From Struthidea cinerea (lineage: Eukaryota > Chordata > Aves > Passeriformes > Corcoracidae): 64,000 nucleotides of DNA. How positions within the stretch are numbered: position 1 is the stretch's first letter; the number at the start of each line of letters is the position of its first letter. Of this stretch, positions 1 to 14,000 are shown piece after piece. The position numbers and the translations under genes are program-made. The notes under the pieces were generated by a model. It saw nothing but the letters and a program-made list of their open reading frames with translations, did no database searches and was not told the origin of the DNA. Location: the NCBI GenBank assembly GCA_013397865.1, contig VZTI01005243.1, positions 1,398,707 to 1,462,706 on the forward strand. The letters are read 5' to 3'.

Positions 1-3000
1 TTTCAGCACAGAGGATTATGCTTTGGAAAGGGACTGGTAACTAAAAATGGCTTCTATGGACTTGCTCAAAAGAAATGGGATCTATGGACTTGTTTATTTG
101 AGGAACAGTATTGGGTTAATTTCTTGTGTGGATGCTCCTCATCCATCCTGGGAATTACTTGGCTATCAAGACTCTGTTCCCACTACCACAGCCTTGTTCC
201 ATGGTATCCCTCTTACCAGGCCTGAGATTCTGGATTTGACTGAGTTTTGAGGTTTGACTAAGCTTATAAGATACATTTCAAGACTTTTTTCTGTAACCAC
301 AAGTACATAAGCAGAGAGAGCAGGGGAAGTTAATGAACACATGCAGTCTCCTGATTTCAGCAGCTGGAGCTTTTAGGAAATGCACCAAAAATCACAAGCT
401 CTGGCAGGAGCGTGTATGTCATATCTATACGTATGCTCTAATGTTTGTCAGAATCAAATGCTGTGAAAGCTATCCCTTTTACAGAGTTGTTCATAACAGT
501 TTTAAACAAATTACTTTTAGTCAGATACATTTTATGACTGGTCTTGGCCCAAAGGGAAATCTTCAGAAAGTCTGAGCAAAATCAGTTCAGCAATGGAAAA
601 TGCCTTTATATTGAAATATTTGCATAATTCAAGAACAGCTGAAGCTACAAACTTTTAACTTGGCTTGTTTTATAGCTTTAATAGAGGAAAGAAAAACAAT
701 CCAAATTTAAAGAAAATCACTTCAGCATTTTTCAAGTTATGAATGATGAAATCTGGCATGTTCAGGGGTAAACATAGAATTTTCCATTCTTTTTTCCCCC
801 TGATGTTTGCAGGGCCACCTCTATTTAAGGGCATGTTTGTAATAACCTCATTTGCCAGAATATGGCAGTAAAAATGGATTTTTCTAAGGATTCAAGCATT
901 AAAGCCAGCTCAGGTCAGGCTTACTAACCACTTAAATCTTCATTTTTTGGGACATGTTACTTGAGATATTTCAGGGAATCTATTAGCAGTGCTGGCAAAT
1001 GTGGTAAAAGGAGAGAGGTTCATCTTAAAAATTTATTAGTGCACCTACCACATCGTGCATACAGAAATAGTTTCGTAGATTTCTGTGTTATCATAGTTGT
1101 TTTATCCAGTCCATAAATTAAACAGCCTGTGCAGTGTAGCCAAGTTAATATGTCACAATAAAATTGCAATGTCACCAAATTTTAGAGCCTGCCTACCAAG
1201 CTTTTGATATCGAAGAAATTCTAGGCATTTGCCTCTACATGTTATATGAAACAGAAAACTGAGATGAATGGGTGTTGGTGTCACCCAGTACAACCATTGT
1301 TATGGTAATAGATGCAGATATGTTCATAAATCAAAAGTTTCTATGTTTGAATAGAACTGTAACCTAATCTAAATTAAAATAATGACAAATAATAGTATGT
1401 TTTAGGAATTATGAAACTCCTTTTACTTTGTAAGGCTATGTTAGATCTGAAGTATTTTAGGAGATTTTTTTAAACCATTTGTTTAAGAAGGGTTATCACA
1501 ATTGTGGAAATGAGGGATTTTAAGAGCCATTCTTAAATTATAATAGCATGATGGTGTATGCTTTTTGAGGAGAATAAAGAGGGCTGATGTTAAAGCATAT
1601 AGCTCACTCTAAACAGAGGTCAGTAGGTTTTCTTTGCCAGGTTGTGCTGCAGTCACAGAACAATGTGTTACATTGTAAGCCTATCTGTAAAACATAGAAG
1701 TATTTAATACTATTGACACTGCTGACATTTTATGGTGGGTCTATTTGCAGCTCCTCTTCTGTAAGTTACTGAGTATAATGTATTCTTCTCTAAGAAGCAA
1801 GAAAAGGTGTTATTTTTTTTCCTTGCTTACCGCTTTCATGCTTGGCCTTCCAGACAGGAAAACCATGACTAGCCCTTTTTTTTATCAACTAGGCTTCCTA
1901 TGCATTTATACAAACCAGAGAAGTGCCTTGGACACAGGGAAACAGTAACTGAGTTTTATTACCATCTGCTCTCTTTTTCACACAATTACACGCTTTCACT
2001 CTTCCCTATCCCTTTATATTCACAAATAGAAAGAAAAATTTCAAAAACAAAAGTGGATTTAGAAAAAAAGGCAATTTCAGTCCCTGAATGGCTTAACAAG
2101 TGAGCCAGAAAGCCCAAAAGAATCAGTTTATTTGTGTCTTAGGAAATCATAAAATCTAAATTAATAGTTAGCATTTGTTGATAGGGATTAATGAAAAGCA
2201 AAGCTGGTAATACCTTTTTGTAACTGAGACCATTCATGCTTTTATGTGCGGGAGTGGAAGACTGAACGTTTTATTAGACAGGTGAAACACATTATTAAAA
2301 CCTAAATTCCTGGGTACAGGTACCTTGACAGTACTTAAAAGTGTATCAACTGTTGCATCTCAAAGAATGTGTGTGCACATATGTGTGTAGGCACATCTGT
2401 GTGTTTCATTAATTTCATATTGGTTTAAGAAAAGGATGTCTTCTCTAGTCTATTGTGTCAACACACCGATTTAGCCCAGAAACTGAGAGTGAAGATGGGA
2501 AATCCCTTTTTCATGTATAATCACTAGAAGTAAGGAATATCAAACCTAGCTCAAATTTCAGGTGCTACAATGAAATTACATTCTGGCACTCTGAGGAAAA
2601 ATTACTCCTTTAAGCTGCAGAAAAGATGCATGTTTGTTAAAGGACAATAAATATGGACCCCTTAGAATTAGGCTGTATTTATTCTTTCACAGAAGAATTT
2701 CTGTATTTGTTTCTCAGACACAGATACATAGATTTAGGAATTCAGTTTTTATACTGTAATTCTAAAAAGGATTCTTGGAGACATAACTATTAATAGACAA
2801 ATCCACTGCTTAGGTAGTTGAAATTACATGATATTGGAGTGGCAATAGAGTGAAAGAGTAGAAGCAGGACTGAGGCAGACCAAAGGTCTGTCTCTGATGT
2901 GATGTTTGCAACAGTGTACAGCAGTGGGTACTTGTAAAAGAGGATGAAACCAGAGCAAATCTAGAGTAATAGTTCCATGTTACACTCCAGCAAAATGTAG

Positions 3001-3810
3001 CTTGGGGATTTGTGAACAAGAGATGTTGTCTTTGTGCTTAATAGGCCAAAATGGGATTTTGTTATACATAATGTCTTGTGATAATGAGTGTCACGGAGTC
3101 TGTGTTATGTAAAGAAACTCATCCCCTTGCTTGTTTGGATTCAGACACTTAAGAATGTTCCTGGCTGTCTCCTACTGCTTGTGGCCAGTCCATAATCATT
3201 CCATGTACAATGTCTTTTTACTTTTGATTTTGAAGAACTTTTGCTTATCTCCCCTGCACTATTCTTTTTTCCAGACTCTTTTCATATTCTGTTTACTTGT
3301 TCTGTGTTTGATCCATAATTCTGACACTCTGAGCCACCCTTCACTGCACCTTTTTTCAGATCTGCTTAGTCTTTGTGAATGGGGGGCCAAAATGTTCAAC
3401 TTTCAAGTTCCTGAGGAATTTATAAAGTGGTTTAATTTTGTTGTTTCCTTTGTTCTGTATTCCTCTCTTAATAATTCCTAGCAGTTTACTTGCTTTTCTG
3501 GCTGCCACTTATGATTGATCTGACATTTTCATAGAATTATCTGTTGTAACTTCAAATTTTCTTTATGGTGTGGTAATTTGTGGTTTAGAGCCCATCATTT
3601 ATATTAAAGCTAGATTGTTTTTTAAATGGGCACCTTTTTTACATTGATTGACAAAGAATTTTATAACCCATAAATCTTGGACACTTTTGCCATTCTTCAC
3701 ACTCAGCTTTTGTTTTTGCTATCCCAAATGAATCTAAATATCTCACAAGAAGATGGTGCCCGCTGCACTGGAGAGCTCCCTCAGAAATGGTGTATATAGC
3801 CAGGAGATGC

Positions 3811-3858
3811 TACCCCAGAGCGGGTACACACAGCTAGCAGTGTACCTGCTCTGGGGTA
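3811..3858. repeat. Near-perfect inverted repeat / hairpin
   Basis: The left arm at 3811-3829 (TACCCCAGAGCGGGTACAC) and the right arm at 3840-3858 (GTGTACCTGCTCTGGGGTA) are reverse complements at 18 of 19 positions. The odd pair would be a G-U wobble in RNA of this strand. The loop is 10 nt. Pairing stops outside the arms. The stem is shorter than a normal pre-miRNA stem. It lies inside an ADK intron and on the same strand would be transcribed with it. Confidence 0.9.
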
Positions 3859-4017
3859 CAGAAACTGAACTTAGGCAGGGGGATTTTGGTAGGGCCACCT
3901 CTTAAACTACTGGAGGCCTGTCTTGCTTGACTCTGGAGGGCAAAACTGAATGAATTAAATCCCAAATAGACATTCTTGTTCTGAAAAGAAAGTACCTCTA
4001 CACTGCTGTGCTTCTTC

Positions 4018-4032
4018 TTTTTTTTTTTTTTT
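4018..4032. repeat. Poly-T tract
   Basis: A run of about 15 T in an ADK intron. It could be the tail of a minus-strand insertion, but no target duplication or body was recognised. Confidence 0.7.
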
Positions 4033-5742
4033 GAGAGATGAGGCCTTCCCTTTGATACTATTCCTCAATTAGAGCACCCACACAGAATTAATTAATCGTA
4101 AATTGCTGGTGTCTCTTATAATGACTGTAATACTTAAAAACTGGTATCATTTTCCTTGCAACCTGAGTGAGTTGTGAGGTATTTGTTCAGAAAATGTTAC
4201 ATCAGTACATTATTATTCTGTTGGCTCAAACCATGAAGCAACAGAACTGCGTACCACAAATATTGAGAAGAGAGAATGGTAGCAGTTAAGCCTTGTGGTT
4301 ATCAAAGCAGGCCCCTACTCTGCTGAGCAGTCATGGAAGGAACGAGGGTTCACCTTACACATTCTGTGGTTATGTGGTCCTCAGAGCACAAGATTCTGAG
4401 ACTTGGGTCCACGGCAGTTCTAAACTGAGAGTAAAATCAGAAGTCAATGGCTCCTCCTAGGACGCACATTTCCATCCCCTACTTCTCCTCCCACCCTGTC
4501 AGCACTTCTCCACCCACATGGGGCAGTTCATCAGTCTGCATGCACTGACAGAAACCTGCCTGGTGAGGTGTTGAGCGCTCTGGGCCAACCCCTCGCAGTG
4601 CCCAGGCGAGTGCTGGTGCCGGCATGGGAGGAGAATGCGCAGCATTTGCCACAGAAGGAGGCAAGGATGAGGCTCCATGTCTGCAAACTGGCTGAAGCTG
4701 CTGTGGAGCCTCACTTTGAGGCATGAAACATGGTGTTTTGTTTTGAACTTCCATCTAGCAACAACAACTCTAGTTCCAAAGTGGGAATAGAAGTAGCTTC
4801 AGTGTTGGCTGATAATACTGTAGAATGATGTCCGAAAAGCAAAGAGCAGAGAACTAGGGAACAGAGCCACAGCTACACTATCAGAAGGGAAACAAACTCT
4901 TTATGATCTCATATGCTGAAAACCACCAATTTTATTATAGTAGTCAACTAAAAGAATGGTGAAACAGCAGAATCAGTAATTGAGAAGCACTGGAAGTGTA
5001 TCAACCTTCCAAATTTAAATTGTGCTTTTCACATATACATGTAAGTGATACAACTTTATCAAGGTTATCCCTGTTTTCTGAAAATGACACCTACCTACCT
5101 ACCCACCCATCTCCATGTACACCAAATAGGGAATTCTGGTGACTTTCAGTTTTTCGGCAGCTGTTTCTACATCTATAGTGTTATGTCAGTCTAAATATAT
5201 CTTTCTGAGTTTTTGAAAAAACTGAAGAAAATCCAAATCTATAGTGTTCTGTTTCATAGAAAATAATAATACTAGACACTTCTAATTAAATTTATGCTTT
5301 AAGTTTAAAGTTCATCATTGTCCTTTTCTGTGCATTCATTCAATGTTCCTGCAATATTCAGTATTGGACACTAGCCATTTCTCCTTAAAAACATATGTTT
5401 TATTGAGTTGATATCTGAAACCTGTGCTTTAAAGGTTTACAGTGTATACACTTCTCACCTCCCAACATTTAGGGTTGAATCATACTAACAGGTTGTCTGA
5501 TGTATTAAATAAATCCAATAGTATTTTTTTGACCAGTAATTTTTAAGAAATAGATTTTCTCTGTATCTTTATTTGGTGTGGTTATTTTTTTTCATTGTAA
5601 GAAATTAAATGTATGGCTTGTTCAGCAGGTTTCATAATAGATCAATAATTTGTTGGGTTAACTTTTTTTTTTCCTGCGGAGATGTGGGAAGATCAATGTC
5701 TGTGGTGCCCTAGGTCAGGATCAATAGTTTTAATAAAACTTC

Positions 5743-5786
5743 CTTTTTTTGTTGTTGTTTTGGGGTTGTTGTTTTTTTTTGTTTTG
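5743..5786. repeat. T/G low-complexity tract
   Basis: T runs interrupted by G (TTGTTGTTGTTTT and similar) in an ADK intron. No tail of an identifiable retrotransposon was recognised next to it. Confidence 0.75.
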
Positions 5787-6339
5787 CCTTTGTACCTTTG
5801 TATGGTTTTGCTTTTATTAATGAGCTTTTCCTTTAGTTTCAGACCATTAATGGTTTTCAGATAATGTCACACTGCCCAAGGTCAAGGCCAGTTTGAACTG
5901 AAAACTCTACTTACCAGTGTTTAAATCTGTTGGATGGGCTTACATATGTTAGAAGACCTAAGAGTTTGAATCACTGCTTTTCAAGGCCCAAAGTTAAAAC
6001 AAAAAAAAATCTCAACCTTTTGGGAGGATGACACATTCAGGCCTTTATTGTGTTTCTTTAAATAAATAACAGTTGTCTCATTTATGGATCTCATACTGGC
6101 GTTAACAACGTGGGTAACTACTGTGGCCTTGACTGCTCTTCAATTAAAGATACTAAAAGCTCAATATGGACCTTTATAATGGTATATTGCTCATTCCACA
6201 AAACCAGTTTGAAATAAAATAGCATCTTTTGTTTATTCCTGAAATTCTGGATGGGAAGAAGCAAATTATCAAAGTGTGTGTTATCAGCTGGAGTGCTTGA
6301 GAGAATGCGATGTTGTTGTCTCTGAGGCTCAGCCCTGTG

Positions 6340-6400
6340 TCTTTTGAAATCAATGGAAAGATCTCATTAACTTCATTGGATATTGATTATGGTCATGGAG
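6340..6400. repeat. Possible ancient interspersed repeat fragment
   Basis: Contains TTGAAATCAATGGA followed by TTAACTTCATTGGA. This resembles the pattern of CATTGACTTCAATGG-type motifs found in old, widely dispersed sauropsid repeats. The match is short and from memory of a motif pattern, so it is tentative. Confidence 0.25.
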
Positions 6401-8229
6401 AACTTAAAACATTCATGAATATTAATGGATTATACGGATCCATGTGTCTTTTTGTGTGTTGTACCTTGTCTGGAATCTGTGATTCAATTTTTGTAGTCTA
6501 CCTAGAGGTTATAGAAAAAGCGAACTTTATGTAAGCTGAAAGATTTGATAACACATTTTACCTGGAGGTGTCTTCTTTGTTGTGTGGTAGAAGTGAGGGG
6601 CACAAAGAACTGCACCCTTTGACCACTGGCACCTAGACAGATTGTCTTCTGCAGGAGATTTTTTTTTCCATTATTTTGGCAGTGTTAGCCTGTTTTTTTC
6701 TAGGCAGCAGTTCACTTCATAACAAATCATCACAGAGGAGTTTGAACAGCAGAATCTGTACTCGGAAGGTGCCCTACAGACTCTGGTAGCCTATCATCTT
6801 TAATTTAGAGATTTTATTTCCCATCTTGTGATTACAGTTGAATGAACATTGTAGAAAAGTTTAAATTGTAGCTATCCGTGTCATACTTTTGCCATAAATG
6901 ATGGAACTTATGTTTTCAAGCCTCTAATCTTCACCTGTTCAAATAGTCTCTATGGAATAATCGCACAGAATGGAAGGAGAGTAAAATGTGGGTATGTGTG
7001 GTGTCCCTGGATGAAAATTAACTGGAGGAACTGACCCTTTGATTAGAAGTTTCTCTGCTGTAGTGTCCAGTTGCAGACAATGAAAGTTGTGGGAAATAGA
7101 TGGCTGAATGGAAGACAAATCCTTAGCTCCAGGAGGGACAGAGCAGAGATCCTGGCTAGTGGAAAAAGCAGACAAAGGGGGGATTTGAATGGGTCCTGCT
7201 TTGCCTGATTTTAGGGACTTGGAATTTATTTTGTGTAAGATGACAAAACGTGTAGAATGAACATTTAGGGCATGTGGGAGGTTAATTGGAGTACTTGGAA
7301 ATGGTTAATTGTCTAAAAGTGGAATTGTGAGATTTTATGATCAGTTTGGCTGAGTGATTTCCACAGTAGGTTTTAGAGATAATGCAAAGTAGAAATTATT
7401 TAAATGCCTTATCTGAAGAGTAGGCTGTGCATGTCAGTCTGGTACCAATGACCTGGCCTTGACACACCTGAGCATATTATAGACTGTGAAGTGGCAGTTA
7501 AGATATAAACCTCTGGATGCCACAAAAATAATGTTTATGTAGTTGATCCCATTTGAATGAAAGTAGGCTCTGTCTTATTTTCACCATAACTGTTTTCTTT
7601 GTTATGAATAATGAAAACCGTAAAGTAAGCAGACCTGGCATAGAGTATATACAGACAGCAGATTTAGTGAATATGGTAAGCATCTCCTCTTTTTATATTG
7701 TTACGTTTTGGCTATACCTACTGAATGATATAATACTAATGTTTGTTCAAAAAGAATGCACAGAGTAGTCTGACACCAGATTTAAAGTTTGGGAGGCTGT
7801 GTCCACTGATTTTGTTTGCTGTAGTCTGCTACCCTGTGCCCCCCACTGCCCTCCTAAATCCGTCCTGATTCTCCTGCCTGCCCCAGTGATTAGCAGTCAA
7901 AACTAAATCAAAGAGGAGTCTATGGAACCAAATATTTATGTCCCTTGTAATGTGACACTGTGATATTGTACTGTGAACCTGAAAAGATGCCAGGCCATGC
8001 GTTGTGTCTAATAGCAATTGATCAAAAATGGAGCTGCAGAACTCTACTCCAAATTGTTGGCTTTAAAAATTTGATAATAAGTACATTTTCTGATAAAATA
8101 CAACAGTGCAGTAAACTGTGCATGCCCTCTCTTCCCTCCGCACCTGTCCAATTGCAGAATGCTGTTTGTACGGTACATTGTTGTCGCTGACAACTGAATA
8201 AGAATTTTTAGGAGCAGTTGGCTATCAAG

Positions 8230-8640
8230 TGATGGCAAATTTAAAGGTTATGCAAATTGTGCCAGTACAGCCCAGCTTGTTTCAGACCTCTTTTCTCTAT
8301 TATCATATCAATTGAGTCAGCTCATAGTAGACAAAGCAAGGTTATGGGAACCACCTAGAGCATCATGCACCATTAAACATCAATGCAGCATACATGAACA
8401 TCTGCAACAACGATCTTATTAGCAGAGGGTATAACGGAAGGCAATAAACCGCTTTCTTAGTCACCTAATTGTAAAAAATTTAATAACCTAATACTTGCAT
8501 TATTTATCAACAGCAGTTTGGTCCAAAATTACACAATTGCAGTGGATTAGATTACAATATCTATTGTCTGCTGTAAATTGCTACAAAAATATGAAAATCC
8601 ATTTGTGAGCAGTAAAACACTTTAGTTAGTAGAATGCTAA
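8230..8640. other. Candidate conserved non-coding element (POU/homeodomain-rich)
   Basis: This AT-rich stretch has a perfect octamer ATGCAAAT at 8250-8257 and then many homeodomain-type cores (CAATTGAG, CTAATTG, TTTAATAACCTAATAC, TTATTTATC). It has few homopolymers and no repeat signature. That texture is common in conserved vertebrate enhancers inside long introns. Conservation itself was not tested. Confidence 0.35.
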
Positions 8641-10907
8641 AAATGCAATTTTCTTTTAATTTCTGACACATCATGAAATATAAGTATCTGCTTTTTGCAC
8701 TGACATTTTTATACTTGGCTAAAACCAAATATAAAAAAACCTAAGAACTGTTTTTGATTTCCTGCCTGACTAGATAGCTTGAACATTTCAAAAATCAAGG
8801 CACAGTTGTTTTGTTGTGAAAAGTAACATATAGAAAACATAAAATGATCTTGTGTGTGTGCAGTCAAAACAGATGTTTGGAGGGACGAAGTAAACATATT
8901 AGATGTCTGTACTGGATATGTGTTGTGTGTTGGCTTCTGGAGGATACACTGCACTGGTTTAGAAGATGAGAGTATGTGAAGCTGTGATCTCAAATAGCTG
9001 AGGGAAATATATAACAAAATAAAAATACATTAGAAGTTGATAACAAAGAGAAAGGAGGTTTGGCTCTTTAAGGCCAAGCCAAACTCAAGGGATAGGCTAG
9101 GCTTGAAGCCCACCCTTTGCTGGGATGAGATACATTGGGGGGCAGTGACAGCCCTCCTCTCCCTGGAGGGGGTGGTACTCATGGACTCCCTGGGTTAACA
9201 GGGTACCAGAGGCCTGCTCATGAAAGCTTAGAGCTACAGAAGGAGAGCACCACTCTTCCTGTTTTATCCTGAGCATGCAAATGTACAGGTATTTAAGAAT
9301 TAAAACAGAAAAGAAATAAGAGACTAGATGAATAAATCAATACAGGCTCAGAGGTTGAGTTTGACAAGTGCATTCAGCAGAAAATCCTGCTCCAAACATT
9401 AGTCTGCTCCCAAGCAGCTTTGTTCCTTCCTGGCACCGTCTGCTCCCGACTGTTGCCACTGAGTAGCTGCAACCAGATCAGATTTGTATTTATGTGGAAA
9501 AAGAATGAAGCCTTCTAAGTTTTTGTTAGCATAAAAATCCAAGTTGTGCTAGGATCACTGGCTACAATCAATCTCTTGATCACCAGTAGACACCTCAGTC
9601 ATTGCTTTAATCAGCAAGAATCAACAGGTGATGGCAAAGGATGTGGGGAAAGAGGAAGAGTGATTAGACAAAGATGAGTAGAAGCTTGGTAAAAGGATGA
9701 ATTTGGCAAGCTGAGAGTTACAGGCATTAATTTTGTTTCCATAGAAAAAGGAAAGTTTTTCTTAGAAAATGTTGAAGTGAAAGTCTTTTCTTTTTAAATC
9801 TGGTTTTATTTCCTCTAGGAAAATATTGCCAAAAAAGCAGTGGAACTGTCTAAATAGCCATTAAGTATATATTTTCTACTGAAATGGTTCTAAAATCAAC
9901 AAATAACAAGCATTTTCCATTTTTTCCACATTTTTGAGTTGCAGTTCAAATGATCTCACTCTGTAGGCTAACCAGAGTTTTTTCCTGCATATCTCTGTGG
10001 TTTTTAAAGCAGTATCTGCTTCTTGCCTTTCTTCATAACTTTTCATAACTTAATTATATCAGCAGAGTGTCTGTATTTTACTTATACACATCTATTTACT
10101 TGCTCACCAACCTTGCTTTTCAGATTGGAAACTCTTCAGAGCAGGATTTTTTTTTTTCTTCTAATACGTATCTTGGTGGTCATCTTGATAATACAAGAAT
10201 ACACATTACAAAGATCGTGAGTCGAACTCACCTGTATGCACCGAATGAAGTTTGATTAATTTTTAAATGTTTTATTGCTTCTAAAAAGATAAGTGTGTCA
10301 TTTTGGGTATTATTTTGGAATCACTCAAGTTTGAATTATTCAGCAAATTAGTACTACAGAAATAATACTTTAAGGAAAAGTAACCAAGATTGACAGGTGG
10401 TGATAGGAGCTTGACAATGTTCTGCAGAGACAGAGGCTGGAAATTTTTTTGTGCTAGGTTACTTATTTTGGTATTGTCAAGCAGCCTGACTTTGTAGCGT
10501 TGGGGTTTGCATTAAATGGCAGTGCATGCCCTGTGAAGCCTGTTGAGTTACCTTTGTGGGTGCACATATGGGACTGCCATGCTTTAAAGGGCTTCGTTCA
10601 CAAACATATGATCCCAGAGCTCTTGCCAGAAACTCTTTGTCACAACTGCTATTACAGTAACTGTGTGGAAATGAATTCAATCCACTGTGTAGTTAATAAT
10701 GGTAAATATTCAGGGTTGTGTAATTTACATCAAAATGTACGTGACATTATTTTTAAAAGGTGGTAGATTTACCATCCTGCTTATGTCATTGGTTAGGTAA
10801 TACTTTTAAACTGATAGCATGATACTACAGAGATCAGTTTGGGGTGTTTAATTATCTAAGAAATTATCTGCAACTAATGTAGCAAAAAAATAAGCTCTTT
10901 CGTTTTA

Positions 10908-11035
10908 GGCCAGATTTTTCTCTTAGACTGGTATAACCCTTAAAGAATTGCATTAAAAACAGCAGAGTTGCTCTGTTTCAATTGACATTTTAAGAGTAGG
11001 ATATTTTCTCATTGACATTAGAACAAATTTTGGCC
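10908..11035. mobile_element. Ancient non-autonomous element with inverted ends (candidate)
   Basis: The left end GGCCAGATTTTTC and the right end AAATTTTGGCC are imperfect inverted copies. The inside has ACTGGTATAACCC and a GAGTTGCTCTG segment, which recall old dispersed amniote repeats built around 'TGGTGTAAAT' and 'GGAGTTACTC'-type blocks. The ends resemble those at 36631-36797. The family name is not certain from sequence alone. Confidence 0.4.
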
Positions 11036-14000
11036 TCCACTGCAGTGGCACCTTCTAAATAGATTTAAAACCTGCTAAAGCCTGATAAAATTCATTTAGT
11101 AAGCATGTTTTATTCTTCAAAACTAAATAAGTAGTCTAGGGAGTTCTTAATTAAACTAAACTTGGAGCTTACAAATACAGAATGAGAAGAAAAAAAATTG
11201 TTAAAAGTTCTAGAGCTGAGCTCTGACATAAAAGGATGAAAAATTGAAATTTCTACATGTAATTTGAATTTTTAAAGGCAGTGCTGTAGAATTTCTGTGG
11301 TATAGCTACCTCATCAATGTTCAGCTAGTAACGATTTTTTTTTCTTTCAATGAGAAATAGATATATACATTAACTTATTTTTAGTAATATATCTAGAGAA
11401 GGCTGTCTTTCTCATTCCAGTGGACTGATTTTATTTATGAAACTAAATATAAATTCTCCCAGAAGAAAAATCTCCTTCAGAGCTGCTCCGTAGTGACCTA
11501 ATGCTCACTCCTTCTCTTTTCAGTCTTACTGATGCTCAAGTGAAATAGAAGTGCCTTGGGCCCGTTTCTGCCTCCACTGACAACCCATGCTTCTCAGATT
11601 ATCATGTAGCATAAAAAAAGCTGTCATGTAACATGGCATTTATTTAAATGATGTGATTTCTGTGTTCACCACTCTGAAACCGAGGTATAGCTAAGAAAGC
11701 TTGCAAGTTTTGACAGGTGTGTTTACCCCGCTAGGGCAATATGCTTAATGTATGAAAAATGTGAGGCAGAATACAGTTTTTGTCCTACTCAAAATCAAAT
11801 TATAATGTGTTTTTCTCTCTCTTTTTTTGGTTTTGTTTTGGTTTAAGCCCATGCCCTGATAAGCTTTTTGGGTAGGAATTGCTTTGACATGATTTATAGG
11901 TTGATACTTGTCAGAAGATTCTCCCATAGGACAGGGTTTTGGTGGCCTAGCTATGCAGTGGTTTAAAATACATCTGTAGAATACCATGAAGTACAAGCAT
12001 AGATGTTTCCTGTTGGTGTGTTGGTCAGTGCAAACAGTAGGTGACTTGCACACACAGTCTTATTTCTGAGCTGAAAGATGTTTCGTTTTTGCACAGTCCC
12101 CATAGCCACACTTCAGACAGCTGAGGAGCGCGTGGAGCCGAATGTGTGTCGGTGTAACCCAGACACACCTTTGTGATGTATTCCTTACACTGGACATTGA
12201 CATTCCAGTTCTCATCATCTGGTTGTGTTTACAAGTCTTGGCTACCTATTTACAGATAGAAATACATTTGTTTGTATTTCCAGTTCCCATATACAGCTCA
12301 AAAATAATGATGGAGGGGTGTGGCTTGATTTTTCACATGTGAGGATCAAATAAGATGTACAGTGGCCAAAGCAATACATGTAGGATTTACAGTGCAGGGA
12401 GAGATACTTACATTTGTTAGTACCCAAGGCCAGATGTGGTTTTGTGTCACCCTGTGCTCACTGGTGCAGCTCAGCTCACTGTGGTAGAGCTTGCTCTCCA
12501 CAGAGACCAGGATCATACAATTTTTGGGCTTTGTTTATTGTAACCCATCTCTCCTGTCTTCAGGAGTGATTTTGATCTGAGCTCTTCATGGTACTGCCAG
12601 ACAGTCATTGTGTTGTATCAGTGAAATACTGGCAGAACCTTATCTTGATTGTGGTGCCTGTGACTTCGCACCCTTGGCCTTTCCTGAGTCTTCAACCCCT
12701 GTCTGAGCCCAGACAGAAGTCCCAGGAGAGGCTTGAGCTCTGAACACTACCTTATGTCTGCAGCAGCCATGCCGAGCTAGAGCAGTGCGTTTCCTGGCAG
12801 TTCAGTGGGCGCAGTTTCAGCTGCCTCAGAAATCAGTGCCTGGCGGGCAAATGGCAATACTCTTGTGTGCTCGTAAGGCTTTTTCAACAGAGTTCATTGC
12901 CTTCTAAACCTTAAACATTGTGACACATGCCAGAAAAATTCAGCAGCTTGTTCTTTAGGGCAGTTTTTCAATATATACATGCACATACATATATTAAAAA
13001 AATGTTACATTAGCAACAAACTGAATCAGAACTAGTATATTTTGTTGACCTCTTGCTTCTCCATCTTTTAAGCAGAGTGTTCTGTTTACTTGTGCTAAAA
13101 ATTATTTAATATGAGAAATAAAGTAGAGATTCAGCTCTTGGCATTGGCAGTGATGATATAGAAAATAATGATATTTAAGTGTACCCCACACCTTCGAAAA
13201 AGTAAATAAAGCACATTTAACCTATAGAAGATGTTCATGAGCCATTAGTCGATGCTGTTACATTTCTTACACTTGTTGTAACTATATAAAGAGTTCTGAG
13301 TCCAATCTTGTGCTGGTATCAATCAAGAGTTATTTCAAAGGAGTGGTGTTGAATTATCAGGATTGCAGAGAGAATTAGGTGTAGGTTCAGAGGATACATG
13401 CTGTGTGCAAAAATAGTGTTTAATTTTACATCATTGCTAATAGTTGACGTGTATGAGTGTACAAGTTGATTCAGATGAACCTTCTTTCTCCTATTAACTC
13501 TAATCCTATGAATCACACTTCAGTGAGAGGCTACTAATATGACTTCTGAATAAAAATGCTCTTGACCAGATAATGGTACAATGTGTATGTCTGAGGAGAG
13601 CTATAAAGGGAAGACAAGTCTCATTTACCTCCTAGGATAGAGGGAAAATGGGGTCTGCACAGTCATTTCCCCTGCGGGTATCTGTGGAACTATGACTAGA
13701 GCCACAGGAGATTCAAAGTCATGGCATCATATTCTTTCTCTGTTTCTACTGAAAATGAACTAGCTGTCTCTGAGGGACAGCACTTTGCATCCTAATCAAC
13801 ACTTTTGCTTAGCAAGCTGCAGAGAATTTGCAGAATCCATTGCTAAAGAGACCCATGAATTGGGGTTTTTATTGTGAAAATCAATTAATATTTGTATTAC
13901 TTATATCATACCATAGACATATAAAAGCATAAATGACAACTGCTCTATAACTTGTTTAGGATCACTTGTTTACTATAGCAATAAAGGATGAACAACTTCT

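Noticed and set aside
9058..9084. 8-bp hairpin GTTTGGCT/AGCCAAAC
   Set aside because: The short stem is well within chance expectation for 64 kb.
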